Part shown: piece after piece, positions 22,957 to 34,951 of the stretch
Layout: each line of letters begins with the position of its first letter
How positions within the stretch are numbered: position 1 is the first letter of the stretch
NCBI GenBank assembly: GCA_017591395.1
Contig: WEDG01003449.1
Span: forward strand, 1 to 64,000
Source of the DNA: Schistocephalus solidus
Lineage: Eukaryota; Platyhelminthes; Cestoda; Diphyllobothriidea; Diphyllobothriidae
Length of the DNA: 64,000 nt
Direction of reading: 5' to 3'
Notes under the pieces: model-generated
The model's input: the letters and a program-made list of their open reading frames with translations, nothing else
Told to the model about the DNA's origin: nothing
Databases searched by the model: none
Position numbers and translations under genes: made by a program

Positions 22957-23417
22957 CCTTATGAATTCGAACATGATTTATGGACAATATACCAAAATAT
23001 TCTTTTTTTCTACCCATTCGGCAACAAATAACGTCTTCTCTTAACTTTATACTCGAAGAAAGGTTATATTTCGGTTTTGAAAGTTTTTCAAATCTAGGCT
23101 TCTTTTGGGCGCGATCCGCTGTTGCATTTCCGTTTATATGTAAAAGTCGTTTTACTTTCCATGTAGGCAACGTCATACATTCCTTTGTGCTATTAAGACC
23201 ACACCGTATACGACTCCTCAAATGTTACAATAGACGTAGACAATGTTGTATAAGAAGTCTTAGTAAACGTACAAACTTTTTCCAACCTGAAATATATCCT
23301 TCGAGTATAAAATTTGAATTAGACGTGGTTTGCTACCATGTGAGTACAAGGAAGAATCTGTTGTGCATGCTTCCCATAAGGTATGCTTGAATTTATAAGA
23401 AGATTAAAAATCAACAG
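22957..23417. mobile_element. Fold-back / MITE-like element
   Basis: Imperfect inverted arms run about 22,957-23,090 and 23,275-23,417. For example, the left arm has ACTTTATACTCGAAGAAAGG, and the right arm inverted has TTTTATACTCGAAGGATAT. Outer parts pair CCTTATGAATTCGAACATG with the inverse of GTATGCTTGAATTTATAAG. The same family occurs at 54,451-54,992, and an end fragment lies at 44,739. No transposase is present, so it would be non-autonomous. It lies inside a RANBP2 intron. Confidence 0.7.
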
Positions 23418-23419
23418 AA

Positions 23420-26400
23420 AGATTATACTAATTAAGCGGTATTTGTGGCTTTGCAGGCGGCTGAAAAGTGCATTCAAAGAAAATTCGAACATGGTTGAAC
23501 TATCCGGGGTTCATGCTGCACAATAATGAATATTACAATCCCGCTCAAGTAATCCCTCCAAATCGAAAACGTATTTCACAGTTTCGTGTAGCATTTCATG
23601 ACCGAAGACATCGCATATCCATCAAAATTATCCACTCTGACATTCATCTCAAGTATTCAACCTTGGTGCGATAATTCCCTAGAAGTCCGCACCGGAGTCC
23701 TTAAGCACCGTGATTTCATCGCTAGTGTTTCTGATTAACTTTGCACTTATCCACTGCTGGAGGATGAGCACAAACAAGCGGCAACCATAGGGTGCCAATC
23801 GTTGGGACCGAAGACCGACTGCCACCGCAAGAAACGTCTCGATTCGTTTGCTACATCTGGTGCATTTTGCTGGTAAGGCAATTATGTCTGATAAACTGAG
23901 TCAGTAATCCGGATGCAAATGGTTGATCGCGTAGCAGTGTTGAAGAATTCCTCTCAGGTCGTGGCCCATTCGACGGGACCCGATCGCACCGTCAAGCTCC
24001 ACGAGACAGAAATTCCCGCAAGAGGTAACGATCACATGAGACTCGAGCTGCCCGAGTCATGTTTATCTGACTCGCAGTTCGCCAACAAGCACGAGTATCT
24101 TGTCTTTCCATATTCAGGACCAAAAATTTATCTGTGCAGCATCATTAGTCCTGCCGGGAGCGCCCGCACGAACGCTGCTGCGACTTACGGTAGTTGAACC
24201 AAATTGCCGTGTCATTATTACGCCAATAATCAATACTGACGATAAAATTACGGCAATTACCGTGTCAACTGCGGGCAATCAGGCTATCATGGCGCCAAGC
24301 CCAATGGCTGCAGTAGCTGCATAGCCACCCCTATCAGTCTCGGATGACGGGCTCGAGTGTGAATTTGAGATTTTAGGAGAGTAAAGTTTTTGTTCCAGCG
24401 ATGAAGTCTCTCTGCTCGCTGGGAGTTGCATTTTTGTGTGGAGTATGCAGGCTTATCAGTCAATTGATCTGTATGTGAGTTGCATGTGGGTGGTATGGCG
24501 GGTATGCTGGTTGTCCCATAGGTGCGGGAACAGTATGGTCGAATAAGGTCCACCTGAGGGGCCTTAGTCAGGATTCATCTCAGTGATTCTCTGATAGCCT
24601 TTCATAGATTTCTACTCACTGGACTAATCATCTTGGTGGTTGCTTTTTATTTCCTCAGAGTAAATCAGTCTATTTTAAGCTTTTATATGCGTCGACTGAG
24701 AGTTGATCTAGATATTTGGGACGACTTCTATCAGCCACAGCGGGGCAACCGCACAATATTCATTAAACTGCAAACAGCCAGCCCGTAGTATATATAGGGG
24801 CTACATGATACACTATTGAGAGCACAGGTACTAGCTTAAGGCCTAGACACATGTTACGCGGGTATTCTGCCGCTGTTTGGCACAACTGGTTCACTAGTAG
24901 GTCCGCCGGCTTTCCCTATGTGCTTTCTCGCAATTACTCAAGTTTAGACATTGTGGTAACCGAATGCTATGTACAGCACCAAGAAATCCATAAATCCCAG
25001 ACTCGTGTTTTGCTTTATGTTCGATGACGGAAAAGTGTGCAGTTCGTGAATGTTAACACCAGAACAATTTTCCTTTTTACACTGATGTCGAAGCAGCAGA
25101 ATTCTACCGAAGTCTGTTCGGGTAAAATCGGCAATGAAGTCATCCCAGGGCTTTCAAGCCGCTATCCGCTATGGCTATCAAATTCTTAGAGCCTTTATAA
25201 GCACTATCGACTTTGTAACTTCAAAGAGCAGAAAGAACGACAAGGAACTATACACCTTATATTACCCGCTGTAATGCCCCACCCGTAAAATCTCTATTCC
25301 CACTGGTCCAGTCTTACACAAGCCTGGGGTTTCTGGCTTTCTTGGCGCTGTACATAACATACCGTTATCGAAATTGTTGCTTTTAAATTTTCCTCAGAAA
25401 TCAATCGCTACCCTGAAAATAAATCAGTATTTGAGGTGTATAGGCATAGAGAGGGGAGCTAGTACAGTACGTGCTCCGGGTTTCGCAGTTACTTCATTCT
25501 AACCCCATCCGTTTGCATCCAAAGTCGGGGCCATAGACGCCGCGTGGTCAAACAAGCCGACATGGTCTGTTGGTCGTTGTGTTTCCGTTGTCTGAGTGGC
25601 CGTGCCGCGCGCCTTGGTGGCGTCCTGTTGCAGTGGCTTTTCAAGTGTCCGACTATCGCCAACTGGAACGAGCGAACAGAGTTGGGGTTCCTTCAACAAT
25701 ACTGACTTCTGGCCGGCGTAGGAGCGATGATTATAAACCATAAGACACTCCTGTCAATTATGTTGACGTTGCGAGAAATGCGAGGGTGTCCAGCAAGATC
25801 ACTCCCGGATCCTAACCTGAGTTACTAAATAGGGATGTGACGCAGGCGATGCGTATCCAGGGCCTTCCCGTCCTGCAAGATTATCCTCTTGCCTTTGCTT
25901 CCTGCATGCCGTTGCCGTAGACGATGACCACCGCAGTTTATACGGTCAATCGCCATGCCAGCTGGTGGTGCGCATGAGTTTCCCTGATCTCAGTTGATTT
26001 CTAGGTATGTGGGTGGGGTCATCATCAAGGTGTCCTTATGTGTTCGCCTTTTTCCCCAATCACCTACGACAGCTCATGTCAGTGTCACTACAGAACAGCT
26101 GCATAGACAGGTTGTCGTTAGCCCTATCATTATTCAATATTCTTCAGCACTATATTTCCTGTTTACAGTTTCTGTGTCTCCTGTATTCTTCCATGCGACT
26201 TCGTCTACATTATCTTTCTTAGGCAACGTAAGCTTTCTCGTGTGCTTTTACTAAACGCTCCACATCCCCCACCCCTTAGGAGAACCTTATCAGAACGACT
26301 GTTTTTAACACCCTCCTCACACCGAGAACGATGCCTCGTCGATATTCCAAGCCGAGTATTGTAACCTACCGGGTCTGCCGGGTTTTAAAAATCGAACTGC

Positions 26401-27138
26401 AACTTCTTGTCAATATTGATATTTCTTGAGATGAAACGTCCGGCGATTGTCGTTTGCAATCAATGTGGTTTCGTGTACGGAACTGTCGGTGCTGCTTGAT
26501 GCATGAGCACTCTTTCCAATGTCAACGCTCAGTAGTTATCGCTCCATTCTTAGTTGCATGTTCGTCTTCTTTGCCGCATTGAACTCGTCCACGAATCAAA
26601 TACGTGAGGTCTCAGCCGTGAATTTACACTCATGGAACGTTGGTTTCCCATAGTCTCGTTAGCGCATGTTGATTCCAGGGTACTGCTCATGGAAGACGAC
26701 CTCTTCTAGCATGTCTGTGGACGCTTAAAGGGTTGGAATTTCCGTGATGTGCGCCATAATGTTGTTGTGTAGCAATCTCACCAATAGGGGGAATCTTGTA
26801 AGACATCTGAATTTCCAGAGTCCGCGCTCGGTCTCAATTCGAAGATAGTGTAGGAACTGGTCCTCATTTCTTTTTATGCATGCACTTCTGTTGATTTGCT
26901 ACGGACACATCAAGACGTGAGTCTGGATCACTCATGCAATTGTCTGAAATTGTTTATACCGGGACGGCGCTACCTCCTACAATTAGGCACACCGTCCGAT
27001 CCCGTCTTTCCGGGGTTCCAAGACACTTATGAGGTCAATAGCGATTGGTTGGTATTGCAGATTTATTTATTGAAACGCGTGATATTTTAGCAAGGATAAC
27101 TCGTTTTTCTGTTGGTAACTTTGTCTGTTTCATTTCAG
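23420..27138. other. Long intron, no gene recognised
   Basis: Short frames at 23,913-24,324 (+), 24,287-24,553 (-) and 25,499-25,741 (-) have no recognisable domains or splice support. No further fold-back, SINE or composite repeat copy was found here. Confidence 0.4.
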
Positions 27139-27439
27139 AGTGGCTAGCGGACGCGCCGCTGAAGAAGAAAACCTCCTCTTCCCCTCGGACCTCGTGTCCG
27201 ACTGGTGGCAGGGCACTTCTGCCGAGAATGATCCTAACGCTGATCAGGTTTGGTTCTGCTGCGGTTGGATCTGGGTTGCTAGCTGGTTGCTGCACCAAAT
27301 GGAACCTACTACTGAACACATCGCCAAGCGAATCGTCCAACATATCCATCTGCTCAAGACCCAACGCTCCTCCTCGAGCTTCAAAACCACCCACTGTAGT
27401 TTGCTTGCTGGTCAGTTAACGAACGCTCTACTCGCCAGC
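27139..27439 (+). CDS. RANBP2: RANBP2 N-terminal domain exon C
   Basis: The acceptor is TGTTTCATTTCAG, ending 27,138. The phase-2 entry opens VASGRAAEEENLLFPSD, then LVSDWWQGTSAEND and TTEHIAKRIVQHIHLLKTQR. This follows the human Nup358 run around KSWWDAV and NVAKLRLLVQHEINTLRAQ (recalled), placing it late in the N-terminal helical domain. A donor GCCAGC/GTGAGG at 27,440 leaves phase 0 and fits the next small exon. The reading frame stays open to a TGA ending 27,589, so a longer exon form is possible. Confidence 0.7.
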
Positions 27440-27667
27440 GTGAGGAGTAGTACTCCGCCTCCTCTGAGCAACATCACAATGACTTCTCTCGTGAATACAA
27501 CCGAGCTCCTCCTTAACACTGCACTTAACGCACCAAAGAAATCATCCGCTGCTGGGGATGATGTGGTACTACCATTAAAACTACCATGACCCTGCTGTCT
27601 GTTCGCTCTACGTGTGTGTTTGTAGCCTACATAAGCCTTTAACTTAATACGCTTTCTGACCTTGTAG

Positions 27668-27743
27668 GTCCTCTCGAGACGACTATGTGCAGAGCTCGAG
27701 CGTCTTCGAGGTGGACGCGCTAACACGACACAAGACGACTCTG
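27668..27743 (+). CDS. RANBP2: RANBP2 small exon (76 bases)
   Basis: A strong acceptor (CTTTCTGACCTTGTAG) and a strong donor (CTCTG/GTGAGT) bracket 76 bases. They encode VLSRRLCAELERLRGGRANT and TQDDS, plus one base. Entering in phase 0 and leaving in phase 1, it joins exon C and the 30,373 exon without a frame break. It is probably part of the transition from the helical domain to the linker. Confidence 0.6.
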
Positions 27744-28719
27744 GTGAGTGCCTGGAGCACACACGTGCGCGCTTTCAAGTTGCGTGCGTGCTAGTGTCAG
27801 TTCACGCGCTCCTCCCTCCTTCTGCGTCCGACCTTTTATCACCAACTCCCTTCGTCATCACACCTCGTAATATTTCCCTCCCTCACCTTCGCGCTTGTTC
27901 TTTCAGGGTTTTCTGACCAGGTAGAGTAGGCTAACTACCAACTTCTAGGGGCTCCTACCGCTGTGTTTCTCGTAGTCATGGTAATGAGCTTGGCCTGATA
28001 CGTCCTTGACGAAGCCAACATTGGTGATGTCACTGATAATGCCTCGATACGTTTGACTATCTGCGGTCGAAAATCTGGTAGGCTGCATGCATTCTACTTT
28101 CGACTGGCGCGAACCGAATGCCGTAGGCCCAAAAACCATCTTACACCTTTATGCGCTTTGTGCAACCATGTTATGATCTGGCTTTCGGCTTAACGGCCTC
28201 CAGTCAGTTACTTGCGTCAAATTTAGGCCTGCAGCACTGAGCTCACGCGACGTACGGCTAAGAAGCACGCAACCTATCTTGGCGGCTCGAGATATTCTAG
28301 CGAGATTTTCGCAGTAGGTTTGGATTGCTGCATTCTAGACGGAGTTTGCTGGCTGCACGATAATGGCCAGGAACTCGCAACCGTATTGGGGCAGTAAAAG
28401 GAAAAATGATAGTAGGTTTGTGAGGGTAAAACGAGAACACTTATTATTGCGGGCCGTACCATCTACATCTACTGTGTTCGTATGGTCGCGGAGGGAGACG
28501 ATCTTCTGTCATTTGCTACTTCAGCTGAAAGCGGTAATTTTATAAGAAAGGGGTTCAATTACCGATAAGATATATGTGTCTTTCTGCCATCGGAGTAAAA
28601 AATGTCTCCAACACGACGCCTGTGTGGCATTTGCGCGGGCGGTGGTTTCCATGTCTGGGTGGCTAGTTTCCCTTCCTACTGTGCAAATGATTTACTGCGG
28701 TCACCGTTTCGTTCCATCT

Positions 28720-29480
28720 TTGGGTGTGTGTGTGCCTCCTAAACGGGCCGCGGGGTAGATGCGTTGGACCAACGTGGGGCCACATCAGGGCACGGCAGGC
28801 GTTATTCGGGTTGCGCTCCCATAACAAATGCCGAACATGGGGGGGGGGGGGGTGAGCACGCCTAGGGGCCCCTGCTGCGCCAGTCACCTGCGCCCTCTCC
28901 CATCTGCGGTCTTCTTGACTCTGTCTTGACACCGGGCCTAGGTGGGGGTGGAAGATAAAGTGCGGTAAATGCAGCGCAAGTCTACTATCGCTAAACTAAA
29001 TCACTCGCAAGTCACCGTACTTGCACCACCCTGCTGTGGAGCGCACGGTGGACCACGTCAACGGTTGAACTATCGTGTCCCCTAAACGGGCTGCGTAATA
29101 GATGCGCTGGACCAACACGGGGGCCAAATCAGGGTGCGGCGGGTTTTATTAGTTTGGCATGAGGCCACATAACGAGTGCCTAACATGGAGGGCGCGCGTG
29201 CCCAAAATGGGCACGCGTAGGTGCAGGCTCATGCCGCACTATCCACTGTTGCCATTTATGGCTGTGGTGGGATATGGTTCACCTGCGCCCGATCCTGTCT
29301 CCGGTCTTCTTGACTATGTCTTGACACCGGGCACAGGCGGGCGAGGGAAGAGAGAGTGCAGTAGATGCAGTACAAGTCTACTATAACTTAAAACTAATTT
29401 GGCACAAGTGACTGTCCATGTGATGCCCTTCTGTGGAGCATACGGTGGATATCGTCGGATTACGACGGCCGAACTGACTT
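28720..29480 (+). repeat. Composite interspersed repeat copies in intron
   Basis: Two diverged A-type units occur. The first includes GCGTTATTCGGGTTGCGCTC and, after a 12-base G run near 28,840, TTCTTGACTCTGTCTTGACA. The second begins near 29,090 and repeats the phrase at about 29,306. Both contain the GTAGATGCAG ... CTACTAT segment and an end palindrome like GACGG(C/T)CGAACT. The GT tail is absent. It lies between the 27,668 and 30,373 exons of RANBP2. Confidence 0.75.
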
Positions 29481-29489
29481 GTGTGTTTG

Positions 29490-30372
29490 TGACTACTTAT
29501 CTCGACACTGAGGAGCACTTCTGTGATAGCTCTCAGTTCGTTCTTTCATGACTGTACAGCGTGAGTTGACGCATGCCGGGCAATCTTTGCAGCCGCTCTT
29601 CACTTCACAGTGGCTCCGGGTTTTTTTGTTTAGAGTTCGCATGTGTTGATTCTCCCATCGCATTACTATACAAAGGTTTAATAAAGACGGAAGTACCAGG
29701 CGTAGTTGAGAAGACAGATAACTATATCAGGAACCCATAGCTTGTGCGAAGAAGGCAAATGCATCCATTTTTGTTTACTTCGTGGGTTATAGCTCTTCAG
29801 ATTTTCTCTCGGCCACTGAAAGCCAGGCTTCTGCACAATAGAAGAATGAAAATGTATAATGTGTCATGCTCCCAAATTAGGCTTAGTGCTGCTCTCCGTA
29901 TTCCACTGGGCTCAATTCCCGCCGAGCATCTAGTTCACTATTCTGTAGGCAAACAAGCGCGCTTGCTTCCTGATAGTCTTTCAGACTGTTATCTGATGAT
30001 TAGTTATCCTTTAAGGCTGTTAAGGTTAGAGCAGGTGAAATCTGTTGGTGACAAGATTTGGTAGGTTGCATTCAAGGACGGTTTTTGTTTTCCCTGGTGT
30101 TCGAGTCCTTGATTGTGAGAAGCCTTTTCGCTTGCCGGTCCGCAGAAATTATTCCTGTTTTTTGACTAAACAGTTGTCTTCCCCCCTACGCAAATGTTCT
30201 TCCTCTTGTCCCTTTGTGCTGTCCAATATGTGTTGTTCGCTCCTTTAAATAAAATCTTTTGCACAGCAACATCTCCTTCTTCTCATCTGTTAATCCTACT
30301 TGTTATTCCCCCTTGCTATACCTTGGCACCCTCCTCTCCTATCACCGCCGGTATCCATGCCTGCGCAAACAG
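29490..30372. other. Intron, no feature recognised
   Basis: A long pyrimidine-rich stretch (about 30,170-30,350) leads into the next acceptor. A 106-codon frame at 29,744-30,064 has no recognisable domain. Confidence 0.4.
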
Positions 30373-30647
30373 TCAACAAGTCAAGGCCGGTCTCACCTCC
30401 TAACCTGTCTACCCCCATAACCATTGGAGACTACAGTCGTTCGCTCAAGGAGCTGCATTTAACCAACGGTGCGTCATCGCCACTACCGATGTTTAGTTCG
30501 CATACTTACCAACCGAGCGGGGCCAAGCCGCCAGCGACCCACAGTCACGATGCGCCTACATTGCCTCCTCGTACACCGACCTCCTCCAGTAATGCTACAG
30601 AAATCGCCTCTCGCCAGGGCTCGCAATCCAGCCTTCAGGACACCCAG
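30373..30647 (+). CDS. RANBP2: RANBP2 linker exon, Ser/Pro-rich
   Basis: A phase-1 entry gives NKSRPVSPPNLSTPITIGDY, then SRSLKELHLTNGASS and TLPPRTPTSSSNATE, ending SSLQDTQ at a CAG/GTAGTT donor in phase 0. The composition is low complexity and presumably disordered, as expected for the region after the Nup358 N-terminal domain. The acceptor is the weak point: CGCAAACAG at 30,372 is chosen for phase, and an upstream AG is possible. Confidence 0.6.
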
Positions 30648-30895
30648 GTAGTTTTTAACTCCCATCTGCGACGCTTTCTGGTAGAATAGCCGTTCTCTCT
30701 CTCTCTAACCATACTGGTCGCCATAGTTGTCTCTATCAAACGTTTCCTTTCTCTAACTTATTGTACAACGATGCTTTTTTATTGACAACTTTGACAAACA
30801 CTCACCTTATGGTGCTTTTGTTTTTGGATCCGATAGGCAAGTATCAATCAGACCCTAATTTATGAGTGCAGAACTTCTCTTTTAACTTACCTGCT

Positions 30896-31095
30896 AATAC
30901 GCATAATTTATTGACGTCATGCAATTGTATGATTTCTTATTCAACTGCGTACGGTCATTGCCTAGTAAAAAAGACGAAGTAAACTGTCCAATTAAATGTA
31001 GATCTAAAGGAATGAAACGTTATTGGTAGACAATGGCCGTACGCAGTTGAATAAGAGGTCACGAAATTGCATGGCGTCCATAAATTCTGCGTATT
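30896..31095. repeat. Intronic palindrome, arms about 75 bases
   Basis: The left arm (30,896-30,970) contains CTTATTCAACTGCGTACGG. The right arm (31,020-31,095) carries its inverse, CCGTACGCAGTTGAATAAG, as a 19-base perfect match inside a longer imperfect one. The outer ends pair AATACGCA with TGCGTATT. The loop is about 50 bases. It could be a small MITE or a pair of inverted repeats. It does not resemble the 22.9/54.4 kb fold-back family. Confidence 0.8.
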
Positions 31096-31364
31096 TCCTC
31101 ACCTGTGTCTTATTCAAATTTCTTTCGGGACAATAGTGTTTCACTTACCTAATAATGTCCATATCCAAGGTTCTCCAGTCGTACCTTTTGGGCTTCGCAA
31201 ACTTTTTATTTTCCCAGCATTTAAAGGTGCTTCCCGGTGGACGTCCTGGGCATAGTTACTTATTTTTGTTTACTTTAAAGTCGTTTGAGAAGTGCGACGG
31301 TCAAATATATCCTACGTTTTCGCATTCGTGTTTTCTCCTGTATCAGAACAATCTCGTCACTCAG

Positions 31365-31669
31365 ATGGTTGATCGGTGGCTTCCGGCATTCACCGACTTC
31401 TCTCACCAGCTGGCAGAGGCCTCTGCCGAACTCTCCAAGAGCCGCATGTACAACGAGCAACTATCGAGGCAGTTGCATGAAACTCAGTCCCAGCTGAACT
31501 CTGTACGGACCGATATAGAACGTCTAAAGGGTGAGGAAAAAGCCAAAGAGCAGAAACAGGCTACACAACCCTCTGCCTTGGCCGATTGGAAGGCTGTCCA
31601 GGATTCCCTCAACGAGGTCGTGGTCTCCCTTCGCGAGTTTCGACAATGGCTACCAGCTCTGGTTTCCAG
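31365..31669 (+). CDS. RANBP2: RANBP2 coiled-coil exon
   Basis: The acceptor AATCTCGTCACTCAG ends at 31,364. The phase-0 frame reads MVDRWLPAFTDFSHQLAEAS, then KSRMYNEQLSRQLHETQSQL and NSVRTDIERLKGEEKAKEQK, a strongly heptad-like helix. DSLNEVVVSLREFRQWLPAL follows. The human protein has a short helix at the equivalent place after its N-terminal domain. The exon ends at CCAG/GTCAGT in phase 2. Confidence 0.7.
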
Positions 31670-31727
31670 GTCAGTGCAGGGCGCCATGGAGTCCAGCTTG
31701 TTAGCCTCCAGCCTGGCCCCCTACAAG
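31670..31727 (+). other. RANBP2: Probable 58-base intron in RANBP2
   Basis: The coding frame changes between the coiled-coil exon and the Pro/Ala-rich segment. A CAG/GTCAGT donor at 31,670 and a pyrimidine-tract acceptor CTGGCCCCCTACAAG ending 31,727 remove 58 bases. That restores the frame and bypasses a stop at 31,702 in the downstream frame. The alternative is a sequence indel. Confidence 0.55.
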
Positions 31728-32005
31728 GCTACCGCCGCCACCGCCAACACAACCGACCTTGCCGGCAGATGCCGTGCCTACGCCGTTGCCGTCCGGCTGG
31801 TTCCCCTCCTGTCCACCGGGCGAGCACCTCTTTCCCCAACTCGTTTCCGCCGCGGCCGCAGCAGCAGCGGCTTCTGCTGACAGCCAACAACGTGCTCAAC
31901 TGGCCCTAGCCATGGCAGCTCTGCAACAGTCAGCACCACCCCCGACACCGCAGATACCACCACCGCCATCGATTCCCGTCCTGTCGCCGCAGATTCCCTT
32001 TACCG
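31728..32005 (+). CDS. RANBP2: RANBP2 Pro/Ala-rich exon
   Basis: The frame reads PPPPPTQPTLPADAVPTPLP, HLFPQLVSAAAAAAAASADS, QQRAQLALAMAALQQSAPPP and PSIPVLSPQIPFTG. It is a disordered, low-complexity segment with an eight-Ala run (about 31,850). It leaves in phase 1 at ACCG/GTACGT (32,006), which fits the 34,590 exon. Confidence 0.65.
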
Positions 32006-33300
32006 GTACGTGAAATCTTACCTGTCACGTTGGAATTGGTACTGAACTGTCAGACTGGGTAGAATCGTTCCTTTACAATGCAGGCTCGAAAGACGGTAGT
32101 TTACTGCGGCGTACTTTTTTGTCAGCCCTAAACGAGGTCGAACGATATTTGCAGCACGCAAAGGAATGGAGGCTTTTTCATACTGCGCCAACCAATCTAC
32201 CCAATCCTCCTGTCCCGCCATCGGGAGGGGGACATGCGTGAAACAGAGGGGGGGGGGGGGGGAGGGTGATTAAGCCGTCCCTGCTCGACATCTCCCTACT
32301 ATAGTAGACATGTCACACTTTTTAACCATAACGAAATGCTAAAAGTCGTAGATGGGATGCCTATTCTTCGGGATCGAGAGTCGGGTGCAATGACCGCTTT
32401 CAGTGACTTTATAACAACTCCTCTGTATGTGATATCCGAGCAATTGAAGTATGGTTCGCGTCAGTAGATCCGGCAGCACCTGTACGGCACAAAAGACGGC
32501 GGCGAGTTGTCTCTTTTTCCATTGCCATCTGTTTTATCTCCCTTCCAACCTGCCTGGTATAAAAGGGGGTGTTCAATGTTGTACAACTATCCCTAACCGT
32601 ATTCCACGACACTTACGGTTCATTGAATTCCAGTGCGGCGGTAGTCTTTGTTGGGTTTGTTTGGCGAATTATCGTTTGCTAGTATAAGATGAACAGTCGT
32701 TTAAATTCACCTACTTGACCGGTGTTGGTGCTTCCAGGAAGAGGCCTGCTGGTAACGGGCACTAGACGTGACTCCGCCCACCCTCAAACTGGAAGCTGCC
32801 TTGTCACTCATGGAAAGAAGTATGGTCTGCATCATTTTATTGCGCACGTAGTAGTCTTAATGTCGACAAACCTTCTTGGGAAATAAGGGGAAGGTCACGT
32901 CTTTGCTGCTGCTGCTGCTGCTTGCGGATTCTTCCCTCATAGTCACTTATCCTGCCCACTTAAGCGGACACAGCCGCCCTCTACTAAAATGACCAGTGAC
33001 GAGAGGAAATGGCGTCGCAGAAGTTCCTTTGGGACCATTGTTGTGCTTGACGCGTCACTTCTGATTTTTTATCCTAACGGAGCCAGAAGGGGACAGCAGG
33101 CCGTAGTTCACCCTTCGTAATCGGTGATTGTCATATTAATCAGACTGTGTTTATGGTTTGGGTGAGTGGTGAAGTCTTCTAGTATAGATGTCCGACGGGC
33201 TTTCCCTAGTGGAGTTGCCGTGAACGTCGACGTGGTGCAGTACTTGTACTTACTACGGTTGCGATCATGCCTGATCTGGTCGGTCTCGATGATGTCACCT
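32006..33300. other. Intron with simple repeats
   Basis: A G run of about 15 bases lies at 32,247-32,262 and a short (CTG)n run near 32,905. No coding feature is supported. Confidence 0.5.
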
Positions 33301-33309
33301 ATTCTACCT

Positions 33310-34010
33310 CTCCATGCGAGAAGATTCGCGGCAGCAGACCTGGATAGCTCAACCTATTCTTTTCTCCAGCGACGGACGCCGAATACTGAAGGTTCAAGCA
33401 CCACCTCCATGTCTTGCCGACCTGTGTCGAGCCAGATTTTTGGTTGACCTCCTCTTCGACGCCTCCAAGTGGGAACCGGCACCGGATCGAGAGCAGCAGA
33501 ATCTAGCTCGTGAGACGGGTGCCCAAACCACCTCAGTCGTATTTCTAGGACGGTCTGAAATATCCTGGCGATCTTTTCTCAGCGAATGTGGACTACCTCG
33601 TTTGAGACGTAGTCGGTGTACTTCACTCGAAGGATGATCCTCAGGCAATGACGGTCATAGCTCATTTTCCACGCGCACAGCCCAGCTTTCACAACCATAG
33701 AGGAAAAAAATACCTGATTACAGGGGTGCAGTAGGTAGTTGTGAGCAGCGTGACTGGACGCAGGTTTCGCAGCTGCCTCACCAGGCGCTGCATCTGTCTC
33801 TCCTCGGGGCCTGAGCTTGGTTTCGTCGATCGAAAGCTTGGTTTTGGCAGTGGTCGGGACGGTTTGTTATGAATATCGCTTTCTGAAGATTGTCGCCTGA
33901 CCGATAGGGCGCTTTCTTGCCCCATCTGGGGACGGATGCGAGCTTTACGGACCGTATATCAAACGCCAGCGAGGTGGACAATACCATACATGCCTTGCCC
34001 CCGTTTTCAG
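33310..34010 (-). mobile_element. LINE C-terminal region, antisense, in RANBP2 intron
   Basis: The minus strand reads, in order, SYDRHCLRIILRVKYTDYVS (about 33,660-33,600), FQTVLEIRL, WAPVSRA in one frame against GHPSHELDS in another, then RRRRGGQPKIWLDT and RQDMEVVLEPSVFGVRRWR (about 33,440-33,340). These are the C-terminal blocks of a flatworm LINE family after the RT domain. The frame breaks several times, so the copy is inactive. Confidence 0.8.
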
Positions 34011-34589
34011 ATGGTCAGCGTCATTTCGGAATTAGAAATCGCCTCACGCACGCTTCACTCCGTTTTTTTAGAACACGATAGAGGCCAGAATATTCCATGA
34101 GTTGTTATTCGGGTGCGAACCTGTCCCGCAGGACCAATTCAAACCCTTCTAACAAGAAAAATAAGTATGAAAGCGATTATCGCTGGCAACGTTCTCCTAC
34201 TGTTGACTTATCGCTCCTCTTTGTCCTATAGGCTTGCATCTCCATTCTTCCCAACAGTTTGACATCCTGGTTATTATCTGTTTTTTTGCATTGATCCTAC
34301 CAGCAGTGTTCGTTTACATCATTCTTCCCGAAACTCTAGGTGTTGATTTTTTGGGAAACTTTCCTACCCTCTAATCCTCAACCTGAGATCTGAATTCCTG
34401 ACTGTCGTTTTTACCGTTAATCGCTTAAATTTCACAGATTTCAGGCATAGGGCTGTACTTACAGTACTGGTTTACTGGTTGGCTCAGTGGTCTCTGAAGT
34501 GTTATGCAAATAAAGCACTAAGGAGGACAGATATCACCCCTTTCTCTGTCTGGAACCTCTCCCAGCTTTTTACCTCTCCTTACGTCAAG

Positions 34590-34951
34590 GGCCCACTGCT
34601 GGCGACAAGGTTGGTCCGGAGCGTTTCAGTCTGCCCCAACCTCCGACCGCAGCAACCGCGCCTGCTCTGCGTGGCCCAGCACCGCCCTTCGTCGGCCAGC
34701 AACTGCCCTTTGGTGCTGGTGTGCCCTTTGGCACCGGACAGGGTTCACCTCTCCATGGTGCCCCCACTGAAATAACTGCTGTGCGACCGCTTGTGCCACC
34801 TGTCGTCAGACCGCCAATCTTCTCTGCTCCTTCCCAATCCGAGACTGGTGCCGTCCTGAAACCTCCATCATTTGGTTTCCCGACAAAACCCACCACTTCA
34901 GCAACTGCTGGACAACTTTCATCCTTCCTGACCGAATCTCCGCAGAAGAAG
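34590..34951 (+). CDS. RANBP2: RANBP2 Pro/Gly-rich FG-type exon
   Basis: The acceptor CTCCTTACGTCAAG ends at 34,589. The first two bases complete the Gly codon left by the previous exon. The frame reads PTAGDKVGPERFSLPQPPTA, PFVGQQLPFGAGVPFGTGQG, AVRPLVPPVVRPPIFSAPSQ and PPSFGFPTKPTTSATAGQLS. The PFG/SFGF units are FG-repeat-like, of the kind that contact transport receptors. The donor AAGAAG/GTGGGT leaves phase 0. Confidence 0.75.
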
